Origin: Alphaproteobacteria bacterium
GTDB taxonomy: Bacteria; Pseudomonadota; Alphaproteobacteria; ATCC43930; CGMCC-115725
Assembly (NCBI GenBank): GCA_030039975.1
Contig: JASHUO010000702.1
Span: 1 to 5,635 of the forward strand
Direction of reading: 5' to 3'
DNA length: 5,635 bases
This document shows positions 1 to 5,635 of this stretch, piece by piece; within the stretch, counting starts at the first letter, position 1, and every line of letters starts with the position of its first letter. The position numbers were made by a program, and so were the translations under genes. The notes beneath the pieces were generated by a model. It did not search any database. It was not told the origin of the DNA and saw nothing but the letters and a program-made list of their open reading frames with translations.

Positions 1-640
1 CGCAAGCGCGCGGGGCGACATTGGCGGTGACGGAGATGCAGCCGACGCCGCCCTGCGCATTGAAGGCAAGCGCCGTCACATCCTCGCCGGAGAGCATGCA
101 GAACTCGGGACCGATCGCCTGCCGCGTGCGCAAAGGCCGAGCGAGATCGTTGGTCGCGTCCTTGACGCCGACCACATTGGGCAGCTTGGCGAGCCGCGCC
201 ATGGTGGCGACGCTCATATCGACCGCGGTGCGAACCGGAATGTTGTAGATGATGATCGGCAGGTCGACGGCATCGGCGATCGCCTTGAAGTGCTGGTAAA
301 GCCCTTCCTGGGTCGGCCGGTTGTAATAAGGGCAGACGATGAGGGCACCATCGGCGCCCGCCGCCTTGGCTTCCCGGGTGAAGTCGATCGCCTCTTCCGT
401 CGAGTTGGAGCCAGTGCCGGCGATCACCGGCACCCGGCGCTGCGCCACCTCGACGCAGAGCTCGACGACGCGCTTGTGCTCGGCATGGCTCAAGGTCGGC
501 GACTCGCCGGTGGTGCCGCAGGGCACGAGCCCATGCGTCCCCTGCCCGACCTGCCACTCGACGAACTCCTGGAAGGCCTTCTCGTCCACCTTCCGGTCGC
601 GGAACGGTGTGATGAGCGCGACCATCGAGCCCTTGAACAT
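1..640 (-). CDS. dapA: 4-hydroxy-tetrahydrodipicolinate synthase DapA, 3' end missing at the left edge
   Basis: Cytoplasmic aldolase-type enzyme condensing pyruvate with aspartate semialdehyde, the first committed step to lysine and meso-DAP. My reverse-strand translation begins MFKGSMVALITPF and gives 213 residues without a stop; the family is about 290 aa, so roughly 80 residues lie beyond position 1. Visible landmarks are GTTGES with Thr43/Thr44, YYNRPTQEG with Tyr106, YNIPVRT with Tyr132 and Arg137, and the Schiff-base Lys160 in GVKDAT. From memory of E. coli DapA, these match Thr44/Thr45, Tyr107, Tyr133, Arg138 and Lys161. The allosteric lysine-site residues His56, Asn80, Glu84 and Tyr106 of E. 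coli also appear kept (His55, Asn79, Glu83, Tyr105), so feedback inhibition by lysine is plausible. The ATG is chosen because GGGAGG lies 6 nt upstream and the N-terminus aligns with the family. It is divergent from slt. In alphaproteobacteria smpB often follows dapA, which would be off-window. Confidence 0.96.
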   Translation of the reverse strand, partial: MFKGSMVALITPFRDRKVDEKAFQEFVEWQVGQGTHGLVPCGTTGESPTLSHAEHKRVVELCVEVAQRRVPVIAGTGSNSTEEAIDFTREAKAAGADGALIVCPYYNRPTQEGLYQHFKAIADAVDLPIIIYNIPVRTAVDMSVATMARLAKLPNVVGVKDATNDLARPLRTRQAIGPEFCMLSGEDVTALAFNAQGGVGCISVTANVAPRAC

Positions 641-646
641 GGGAAT

Positions 647-652
647 CCTCCC
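647..652 (-). promoter_or_regulatory. Ribosome binding site of dapA
   Basis: On the minus strand this reads GGGAGG, a strong Shine-Dalgarno match, 6 nt before the dapA ATG at 640. It fixes the dapA start. Confidence 0.8.
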
Positions 653-685
653 GGCTTCAGTCTCGGACGATAGCCCCAAGGGCAG

Positions 686-706
686 GGCGCGGCAACATAT
701 CGCGCC
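686..706. repeat. GC-rich inverted repeat in the probable dapA leader
   Basis: GGCGCG (686-691) and CGCGCC (701-706) form perfect 6-base arms around a 9-base AT-richer spacer. The element lies 46 nt upstream of the dapA ATG. It could be an operator or a leader-RNA hairpin. No T-run follows on either strand, so it is not a typical terminator. In GC-rich DNA a repeat this short can arise by chance. Confidence 0.35.
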
Positions 707-758
707 GGATTTACCGAAAGTTGACGGCTCTAAACCATGATTCCATCGGTAGCGCGGC

Positions 759-786
759 TTGTCTGCCAGCGGCGTGCCGTTACAAT
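759..786 (+). promoter_or_regulatory. Candidate sigma70-type promoter of slt
   Basis: TTGTCT (759-764) and TACAAT (781-786) are separated by 16 bases. They match the -35 and -10 consensus at 4/6 and 5/6 positions. The -10 box ends 46 nt before the slt ATG, so transcription would start near 793 and leave a leader of about 40 nt. No other pair in this gap is as good. It may also serve the three genes downstream of slt. Confidence 0.5.
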
Positions 787-822
787 GCCCTAGAGTTTTG
801 CGCCAGGACGCTGGCGGCGCCC

Positions 823-827
823 GGGAG
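823..827 (+). promoter_or_regulatory. Ribosome binding site of slt
   Basis: GGGAG lies 5 nt before the ATG at 833. This supports the start that carries the complete signal peptide. Confidence 0.65.
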
Positions 828-832
828 TTGCA

Positions 833-2788
833 ATGCCGGTTCGGCGGCTGGCCCGTTTACTGCTGATGTCGTTGCTGCTCTTCGCCTCCGCTGCGCCGGC
901 GCGGGCCCTGAGCGATGCCGACCGGCAGATCTACCGCGAGGCCTTCCAAGCGGCGCGAAGCGGCAACTGGGCCTACGCCGGGCAGCGCGTCGACAAGGCG
1001 CATGACCGCCTCCTCGCCAAGACGCTGTGGTGGATGAACCTGACGCGCGGGGCGAGCGGCGCCAGCTTCACCGATTTCACCGACTTCATCACCCAAAATC
1101 CCGACTGGCCGGGCCAGCTGGCGATGCGCGCGCATGCCGAGGAAGCGATGGTCGGCGTCTCCGATCAGAAGCTGGCGCAGTGGTTCGACCGCTTTCCGCC
1201 GGTCACGCCCGCCGGCAAGTTCAAGCTGGGCGATATCCTGATCGCCGAAGGCCACGAGCAGGAGGGCCTCGCCCGCATCCGCGACACCTGGATCAATTGC
1301 GACTTCACCGCCTTCGAAGAGAAGACGGTGTTGCAGCGCTATCACGGCGTTCTGCGCCCCGCCGACAATGTGGCGCGGCTCGACCGCCTGCTGTGGGACG
1401 GCCAGGTCGAGGCGGCGCGGCGCATGATGGCGAGGGTCGATCCCGATCATCGCGCCCTGGCCGATGCCCGCATCCGTCTGGCAGCGATGGAGCCTGGGAT
1501 CGAGCGGCTGGTGGCGCGCGTCCCGCCGGCACTCCAGAACGATCCCGGCCTGCTCTTCGAGCGCATGCGCTGGCGCACGCGCAAAGAGCATTTCGACGAC
1601 GCGATCGCCATCCTCGACCATCCGCCGCAGGATCTCGTGCGACCGGCGGCCTGGGCGAGCGAGCGCGAGACCCTGGCGCGCCATGCGCTTGCGGTGGGCG
1701 ATATCTCGCTCGCCTACCGCCTCGCCACGCGCCACGGGCTCACCAGCGGTCCGGTCTTCGCCGAGCTCGAATTCTTCGCCGGCTGGGTGGCGCTGCGCTT
1801 TCTGCGCGAGCCGGACGTCGCCTATAACCACTTCGTCAAGCTCTATGACGCGGTGAAGCTGCCGGTAAGCATCGCGCGCGGCGCCTACTGGGCCGGGCGC
1901 GCCGCCAACGCGATGGGCTTTAAGCAGCTCGCGGCCGCGTGGTACGGCACCGCCGCCGTTCAGGTCACGACCTACTACGGCCAGCTTGCCGCGACCGCGC
2001 TGGGCGAGCCCGATATCGTGCGGAGCATCGCCGAGCCGAAGCCGACGCCGGCGGACGTAGCGGCCTTCGACAAGCGCGAGCTGGTCCGGGTGATGCGCGA
2101 TCTCGCAGAGGTCGGCGCCAAGGACGAGATCGGCCCGTTCGCCAAGCGCATCAGCGAGACGGCGAAGGTGCCGGCCGATCACGTCCTGCTGTCGCATCTC
2201 GTCGTCAGGCTCGACCGTCCCGATCTCGCCATCGCCGTCGCCAAGAAGGCGAGCTATGCCGGCGTCACGCTCATCGACGAGGGCTACCCCATCACCGCGC
2301 TGCCACCGGGCGGCGCCGGGGTCGAGCGGCCCCTGGTCCTGGCCATGACCCGGCAGGAAAGCGCCTTCGACCGCGAAGCGGTGAGCACGGCCGGCGCGCG
2401 CGGCATGATGCAGCTTATGCCGGCAACGGCGAGCCACATCGCCAAATCGCTGCATATGCCGTTCTCGGAGAACCGGCTGCTGACCGATGCGCATTACAAC
2501 ATCATCATCGGCCGCCATTATCTCGACGGGCTGCTCGGCGATTTCTCCGGCTCCTATGTGCTGGCGATCGCCGCCTACAATGCCGGCCCGTCGCGCGTCC
2601 GGCAGTGGATCCATGATTACGGCGATCCCCGCGCCAAGAACATCGACGTCATCGACTGGATCGAATCGATCCCGCTGGACGAGACGCGCAACTACGTTCA
2701 GCGCGTCCTGGAGAACCTGCAAATCTACCGGCTGCGTCTTGGCGATCGCGGTCTCGCCTTCTCGCTCGCCAGCGACTTGAAAAGGTGA
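833..2788 (+). CDS. slt: Soluble lytic murein transglycosylase, Slt70-type, secreted
   Basis: Periplasmic enzyme cleaving the MurNAc-GlcNAc bond of peptidoglycan non-hydrolytically, leaving 1,6-anhydroMurNAc ends. The 651 residues are close to E. coli Slt70 (about 645). Residues 1-25 form a signal peptide: Arg-rich start, Leu-rich core, and APARA before the predicted cut at 25/26. There is no lipobox Cys, so it should be soluble. Residues about 30-470 are alpha-helical and Ala/Leu/Arg-rich, as expected for the superhelical U and L domains. The catalytic SLT domain spans roughly 490-635: RQESAF with catalytic Glu509, then GARGMMQLMPATA (521-533), AYNAGP (581-586) and ETRNYV (617-622). All family motifs are intact. 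The ATG has GGGAG 5 nt upstream. It is divergent from dapA, and the next gene begins 43 nt after its stop. A long minus-strand open frame covers it but is a GC-bias shadow. Confidence 0.96.
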   Translation: MPVRRLARLLLMSLLLFASAAPARALSDADRQIYREAFQAARSGNWAYAGQRVDKAHDRLLAKTLWWMNLTRGASGASFTDFTDFITQNPDWPGQLAMRAHAEEAMVGVSDQKLAQWFDRFPPVTPAGKFKLGDILIAEGHEQEGLARIRDTWINCDFTAFEEKTVLQRYHGVLRPADNVARLDRLLWDGQVEAARRMMARVDPDHRALADARIRLAAMEPGIERLVARVPPALQNDPGLLFERMRWRTRKEHFDDAIAILDHPPQDLVRPAAWASERETLARHALAVGDISLAYRLATRHGLTSGPVFAELEFFAGWVALRFLREPDVAYNHFVKLYDAVKLPVSIARGAYWAGRAANAMGFKQLAAAWYGTAAVQVTTYYGQLAATALGEPDIVRSIAEPKPTPADVAAFDKRELVRVMRDLAEVGAKDEIGPFAKRISETAKVPADHVLLSHLVVRLDRPDLAIAVAKKASYAGVTLIDEGYPITALPPGGAGVERPLVLAMTRQESAFDREAVSTAGARGMMQLMPATASHIAKSLHMPFSENRLLTDAHYNIIIGRHYLDGLLGDFSGSYVLAIAAYNAGPSRVRQWIHDYGDPRAKNIDVIDWIESIPLDETRNYVQRVLENLQIYRLRLGDRGLAFSLASDLKR

Positions 2789-2803
2789 CCCTGCCGGCCT
2801 TAT

Positions 2804-2826
2804 CTCCGCCTCGCTGCTGCGGAGGC
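2804..2826 (+). promoter_or_regulatory. Hairpin overlapping the ribosome binding site of the dehalogenase gene
   Basis: CTCCGC (2804-2809) pairs perfectly with GCGGAG (2819-2824) across a 9-base loop. An alternative stem, GCCTC (2808-2812) with GAGGC (2822-2826), uses the same region. Both include most or all of the SD sequence GGAGG (2821-2825), which is 6 nt before the ATG at 2832. The SD itself is strong. Pairing could limit free initiation, but regulation is inferred. There is no T-run, so this is not an intrinsic terminator. Confidence 0.4.
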
Positions 2827-2831
2827 CCGCC

Positions 2832-3521
2832 ATGACCGATCGCTCGCTCGCCGACACCAAAGCCTGCGTCTTCGACGCCTATGGGACCTTGTTCGACCTC
2901 GCTTCGGCTGCGCGCCGCTGTGCCGACGCTCTGGGCGAGCGGGCGGACGCGCTCAGCGCGCTCTGGCGCACGCGCCAGCTCGAATATAGCTGGCTGCGCA
3001 GCCTGATGGACCGGCATGCCGATTTCTGGCAGGTCACCGGCGAAGCGCTCGACTATGCCATGGCGCAGCTCGGCATTGCCGCGCCGGGGCTGCGCGAGCG
3101 GCTGATGGAGGCGTTTCTCACCGTCGACGCTTATCCCGACGCGAAGGGCATGCTGGAGGCGCTGCGCCGGGCGCGGCGCCCGGCGGCCATCCTGTCCAAC
3201 GGCTCGCCGCGCATGCTCGCCGCCGCGACCCAATCGGCCGGCCTTTCCGGGCTTCTCGACCATGTCCTCTCGGTCGAGGATGTCGGCATCTACAAGCCCG
3301 ATCGCCGCGTCTACGAATTGGCGACGCGACGGCTCGGCCTCCCGGCGGAGCGCGTCTGCTTCGTCTCGTCGAATGGCTGGGACGCGGCGGGCGCGGCGAG
3401 CTTCGGCTTCACGGCGGTCTGGACCAACCGCGCCGGCGCGCCGCGCGAGCGCTTGCCGGCGCAGCCGGTCGCCGAGATCACCGGGCTCGACGCGCTGCCG
3501 CCCTTGCTCGGCATCCGATGA
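2832..3521 (+). CDS. Haloacid dehalogenase, type II (HAD superfamily)
   Basis: Predicted cytoplasmic (S)-2-haloacid dehalogenase, turning L-2-haloacids into D-2-hydroxyacids via an aspartyl-ester intermediate. Its 229 aa fit the family (about 220-235). HAD motif I is FDAYGTLFD with nucleophile Asp15 and Thr19. Motif II is LSNGS (121-125), motif III is YKPD with Lys155, and motif IV is SSNGWD (179-184). ALWRTRQLEYSWLRSLM (43-59) carries Arg46, the family's halide-site arginine. Compared from memory with Pseudomonas L-DEX YL, Asp10, Thr14, Arg41, Ser118, Asn119, Lys151, Tyr157, Ser175, Asn177 and Asp180 all have equivalents. Pocket residues Tyr17, Phe65 and Trp183 are also kept, while L-DEX Gln42 is Thr47 here. 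The start has GGAGG at 6 nt. The stop overlaps the next start as ATGA. The fold and class are secure; the physiological substrate is not, since many genomic homologues are untested on haloacids. Confidence 0.92.
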   Translation: MTDRSLADTKACVFDAYGTLFDLASAARRCADALGERADALSALWRTRQLEYSWLRSLMDRHADFWQVTGEALDYAMAQLGIAAPGLRERLMEAFLTVDAYPDAKGMLEALRRARRPAAILSNGSPRMLAAATQSAGLSGLLDHVLSVEDVGIYKPDRRVYELATRRLGLPAERVCFVSSNGWDAAGAASFGFTAVWTNRAGAPRERLPAQPVAEITGLDALPPLLGIR

Positions 3522-4366
3522 CCCGCTATCGCGAACGGAATTTGACGGCGCAAGACGGGCTGCAGCTCTATTTCCGCGACTATGGCGATCCGCTGTCGCC
3601 GCGCCTGCCGCTGCTGTGTCTTACCGGCCTCGTGCGCAACAGCGCCGATTTCGCCGATTTCGCCGAACGCCATGCCGGCGAGCGCCGGGTGATCTGTCCC
3701 GACTATCGCGGCCGCGGCCGCTCCGCGCACGACACCGACTGGCGCAACTACGATCCCTTCGTCTATGTCAACGACATCGGGCATCTCATCGCCGCTGCCG
3801 GGATCGAGCGCGTCGTCGTCGTCGGCACCTCCATGGGAGCGGCGCTGGCGATGGGGCTCGCCGTGATCAAGCTGACGGCGGTCGCGGCCGTCGTGCTCAA
3901 CGATTTCGGACCCGAGGTCGCCGCCAACGGCGTCAGCCGCATCCTCGACTACATCGGCATCGACCAGCCGCAACCGGATTGGCCGAGCGCGGCGCGCCAT
4001 TTGCGGGAGCTGTTGCCGACGCTGTCGATCCGCTCCGACGACGGCTGGCTCAGGTTTGCGCGCGCCACCTATCGCGAAGGGAGCGACGGCCTCTTGCACT
4101 TCGACTGGGATCTCAACGTCGCCAAGCCGCTGGCCCGCGCGAAGAGTGCGGTTCCCGACCTTTGGCCTTATTTCCGGGCGCTTCGACGTCTCCCGGTGCT
4201 GGCGCTGCGCGGCGATCTGTCCGATGTGCTCTCGGCCGAAACCTTCGAGCGCATGGCGCTTGCCAAGCCCGACCTGCAGCGTGTTACCGTCACCAATGCC
4301 GGCCATGCGCCGACGCTCAACGAACCCGAGGCCGCCGCCGTCGATGACTTCGTCCGCCGCTTCTGA
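3518..4366 (+). CDS. Alpha/beta-fold hydrolase
   Basis: Cytoplasmic hydrolase of the alpha/beta superfamily; the substrate cannot be told from sequence. Over 282 aa it shows an oxyanion-hole region LTGLVRNS (35-42), DYRGRGRS (62-69), nucleophile elbow GTSMG with Ser105, an acidic segment RGDLSDVL (231-238) where Asp236 is the likely catalytic acid (Asp233 possible), and NAGHAPTLNEP with catalytic His263. Residues about 130-210 form a variable cap containing Trp, Tyr and Arg. There is no signal peptide or membrane segment. Closest broad relatives are the epoxide-hydrolase, haloalkane-dehalogenase and carboxylesterase-like enzymes. I see no halide-binding Trp pair next to the nucleophile (Met106 follows Ser105), and a Ser nucleophile favours an esterase, lactonase or C-C hydrolase. 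The start overlaps the dehalogenase stop (ATGA) and has no clear SD, which points to translational coupling. The 3' end overlaps the next gene by 23 nt. Confidence 0.9.
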   Translation: MTRYRERNLTAQDGLQLYFRDYGDPLSPRLPLLCLTGLVRNSADFADFAERHAGERRVICPDYRGRGRSAHDTDWRNYDPFVYVNDIGHLIAAAGIERVVVVGTSMGAALAMGLAVIKLTAVAAVVLNDFGPEVAANGVSRILDYIGIDQPQPDWPSAARHLRELLPTLSIRSDDGWLRFARATYREGSDGLLHFDWDLNVAKPLARAKSAVPDLWPYFRALRRLPVLALRGDLSDVLSAETFERMALAKPDLQRVTVTNAGHAPTLNEPEAAAVDDFVRRF

Positions 4367-5339
4367 GCTGCCCGGCATCGGCGAGGTTCGCGCTGCCGCG
4401 GTGCGCCTTGCCGGCCGTATCGTCGCAACGCCGCTGATCGAATCGCCCCTGCTCAACGCGCGGCTGGGGCTCCGTCTCTTGGTCAAGGCCGAGACGCTGC
4501 AGCGCACCGGCTCTTTCAAGTTTCGCGGCGCGATGAACGCCCTTCTGCAGCTCGACGAGGGCCAGCGCCGCGCCGGCGTCGTCGCCTTCTCCTCGGGCAA
4601 TCATGCGCAAGGCGTGGCGGCGGCGGCGCAGCTTCTCGGCATTCCCGCGATCATCGTCATGCCGGCCGACGCCCCGGCGATCAAGGTGGCGAATACGCGC
4701 GGCTACGGCGCCGAGGTGGTGCTTTACGACCGCTGGCGCGAGAGCCGCGAGGCCATCGGCGCGCGGATCGCGACGGAACGCGGCGCGAGCCTTGTGCCGC
4801 CTTTCGACGATGCACGCGTCATCGCCGGTCAAGGCACCGCCGGGCTCGAGATCGCGGCGCAGGCGAAGGCGCTGGGCGCGAGTCTCGATGCGCTGGTGGT
4901 GCCGGTGAGCGGCGGCGGGCTCGTCACCGGCTGCGCGCTCGCGCTCGCCGCGGAGAGTCCCGCAACCAAGGTGTACACCGCCGAGCCCGAGGCGGCCGAT
5001 GATTGGCGCCGCTCGCTCGCTTCCGGCCATCGCCTCGCCAATGATCCGGCGGCGCGCTCGATCTGCGATGCGCTGCTGGCGCCGATGCCGGGCGAGATCA
5101 CGTTCGCCCTCGGGCAGCGTCTCCTGGCCGGCGGTTTCGCCGTGAGCGACGCCGAGGTCCTGCAGGCCATCGCTGTCGCCTTCGCCGACCTCAAGCTGGT
5201 GGTCGAGCCCGGTGGCGCTGCGGCCTTGGCGGTGGTGCTCGCGGGCAAGATCGACGCCCGGAGCAAGACGGTGGCGGTCATCGCCTCCGGTGGCAATGTC
5301 GATCGCAACGTGTTCGCGCGCGCCCTCGCCGAAGCGTAA
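4344..5339 (+). CDS. PLP-dependent threonine/serine dehydratase-family enzyme, no ACT domain
   Basis: Fold-type II PLP enzyme of the threonine dehydratase/serine racemase group, predicted to deaminate L-threonine or L-serine (to 2-oxobutanoate or pyruvate plus ammonia) or a related beta-hydroxy amino acid. Its 331 aa match the short catabolic TdcB type, not biosynthetic IlvA with its C-terminal regulatory domain. Visible motifs are GSFKFRGA with PLP-binding Lys59, SSGNHAQG (83-90), the glycine-rich phosphate loop GGGL (190-193), and ASGGN (314-318) with Ser315 facing the pyridine nitrogen. AEPEAADD has Glu214, Ala218 and Asp220, matching the divalent-metal site I recall from serine racemase (Glu210, Ala214, Asp216). 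Serine racemase or 3-hydroxyaspartate dehydratase is therefore possible. The frame stays open far upstream, but homology begins after 4344, so that ATG is chosen; it lies inside the hydrolase gene and has only a weak SD (CGAGG, 12 nt away). A GTG at 4401 is a less likely start. Confidence 0.92.
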   Translation: MTSSAASELPGIGEVRAAAVRLAGRIVATPLIESPLLNARLGLRLLVKAETLQRTGSFKFRGAMNALLQLDEGQRRAGVVAFSSGNHAQGVAAAAQLLGIPAIIVMPADAPAIKVANTRGYGAEVVLYDRWRESREAIGARIATERGASLVPPFDDARVIAGQGTAGLEIAAQAKALGASLDALVVPVSGGGLVTGCALALAAESPATKVYTAEPEAADDWRRSLASGHRLANDPAARSICDALLAPMPGEITFALGQRLLAGGFAVSDAEVLQAIAVAFADLKLVVEPGGAAALAVVLAGKIDARSKTVAVIASGGNVDRNVFARALAEA

Positions 5340-5405
5340 ATCCCCCCGGCAGCCAGGCTGACCCACGGTTGCATCGCGGCGCGATTTTTGTTGAACTCGG
5401 CTCCC
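5340..5405 (+). other. Short gap between the dehydratase and glycosyltransferase genes
   Basis: These 66 bases hold one weak hairpin with a T-run (5373-5389) and no clear promoter. They contain no stop in the frame of the following glycosyltransferase, so its start is open to question: TTG codons at 5388 and 5391 are alternatives to GTG at 5406. Confidence 0.5.
5373..5389 (+). terminator. Weak candidate intrinsic terminator after the dehydratase gene
   Basis: ATCGC (5373-5377) pairs with GCGAT (5381-5385) across a 3-base loop, followed directly by Ts, giving TTTTT at 5385-5389. It lies 34 nt past the dehydratase stop and before the glycosyltransferase. The 5-bp stem is short for an efficient terminator. 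Confidence 0.35.
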
Positions 5406-5635
5406 GTGCCGCTCGTCAGCGTCATCATTCCCGCCTACAACCGTGCGACCGTTCTCCGGCGCGCCGTCGACAGCGTGCTGCGCCAATCCTTCGACGATTT
5501 CGAGATCATCGTCGTCGATGACGGCTCGAGCGACGGCACGGCGGCTGAGGCGGCGCGATGCGCCGATTCGCGGCTGCGCATGGTGCGGCACGACGCGAAT
5601 CGCGGTGCGGCCGCGGCGCGCAATACCGGCATCCG
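5406..5635 (+). CDS. Family 2 glycosyltransferase (GT-A fold), N-terminal part only
   Basis: The first 76 residues of a glycosyltransferase that would move a sugar from a nucleotide-sugar donor, typically in polysaccharide or glycolipid synthesis. It opens with the classic GT2 strand LVSVIIPAYNRA (3-14), then AVDSVLRQSF (20-29), EIIVVDDGSSDGT (33-45) with nucleotide-binding Asp38/Asp39, and NRGAAAARNTGI near the edge. The metal-binding DxD and catalytic base would lie beyond position 5635, so acceptor and donor cannot be guessed. The start is taken as GTG at 5406, because it sits three residues before the conserved strand. No strong SD precedes it, and TTG at 5391 or 5388 would add five or six residues. 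It runs in the same direction as the dehydratase, but a weak terminator-like hairpin lies between them and its function is probably unrelated. Confidence 0.88.
   Translation, partial: MPLVSVIIPAYNRATVLRRAVDSVLRQSFDDFEIIVVDDGSSDGTAAEAARCADSRLRMVRHDANRGAAAARNTGI

Larger units (their letters stand above)
641..832. other. Divergent intergenic region between dapA and slt
   Basis: These 192 bases separate the two divergent starts and must hold both promoters. A sigma70-like promoter facing slt is visible. I found no convincing -35/-10 pair facing dapA; the best minus-strand candidates match the consensus poorly. Short open frames crossing the region (for example from 721) have no SD site and no recognisable product, so I call no gene here. 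Confidence 0.6.

Noticed and set aside
721..749. TTGACG at 721 as the -35 box of a second rightward promoter
   Set aside because: The -35 match is good, but no acceptable -10 lies 15-19 nt downstream (the window reads around CATCGG). The 759-786 pair is better and closer to slt.
21..1005. Plus-strand open frames over dapA and into the intergenic region
   Set aside because: The minus strand gives a clean DapA sequence with all active-site residues. The plus-strand products look like antisense or out-of-frame translations with no recognisable domain.
857..2860. Very long minus-strand open frame (667 codons) opposite slt
   Set aside because: The plus strand encodes a complete lytic transglycosylase with signal peptide and catalytic motifs. 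The antisense product is low-complexity, Arg/Asp/Gly-rich and matches nothing I recognise, as expected from GC-rich codon bias.
4056..4343. Upstream extension of the dehydratase frame inside the hydrolase gene
   Set aside because: The extra 96 residues are Arg/Ser/Pro-rich and are the shifted reading of the hydrolase gene. Family homology starts only after ATG 4344.
3311..5591. Long minus-strand open frames (about 3311-4600 and 4317-5591) opposite the hydrolase and dehydratase
   Set aside because: They mirror well-supported plus-strand genes, have no SD or domain motif, and cross several real gene boundaries.

Overview
The window reads as ordinary chromosome from a GC-rich alphaproteobacterium. 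The support is strong G/C bias at third codon positions, protein sequences of alphaproteobacterial flavour, and a dapA gene placed head to head with a soluble lytic transglycosylase, an arrangement I recall from that class. Genus cannot be fixed from this sequence. I saw no tRNA, rRNA, CRISPR array, insertion sequence, phage gene or att site.

Layout. (1) Positions 1-640, minus strand: the N-terminal 213 residues of DapA, first committed enzyme of lysine/meso-diaminopimelate synthesis; its C-terminus lies off the left edge. (2) 641-832: divergent intergenic region with a good Shine-Dalgarno (SD) site for each gene, a sigma70-like promoter facing right, and a small GC-rich inverted repeat in the probable dapA leader. 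(3) 833-2788, plus: a secreted periplasmic Slt70-type lytic transglycosylase. (4) 2832-5339, plus: three tightly packed enzyme genes, namely a type II (S)-2-haloacid dehalogenase of the HAD superfamily, an alpha/beta hydrolase overlapping it by 4 nt (ATGA), and a PLP-dependent threonine/serine dehydratase-like enzyme overlapping the hydrolase by 23 nt. (5) 5340-5405: short gap with a weak terminator-like hairpin. (6) 5406 to the right edge: the start of a family 2 glycosyltransferase.

How they fit together. DapA feeds meso-DAP into peptidoglycan and Slt cleaves peptidoglycan, so the divergent pair shares a cell-wall theme. The three downstream enzymes are likely cotranscribed, possibly from the slt promoter, and probably translationally coupled. 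Their joint substrate is unknown; a small catabolic or detoxifying route for 2-halo/2-hydroxy acids or beta-hydroxy amino acids is only a guess.

No clearly new system is visible. The most checkable points are the complete haloacid dehalogenase active site, the serine-racemase-like metal site in the PLP enzyme, and a hairpin that could mask the dehalogenase ribosome binding site.
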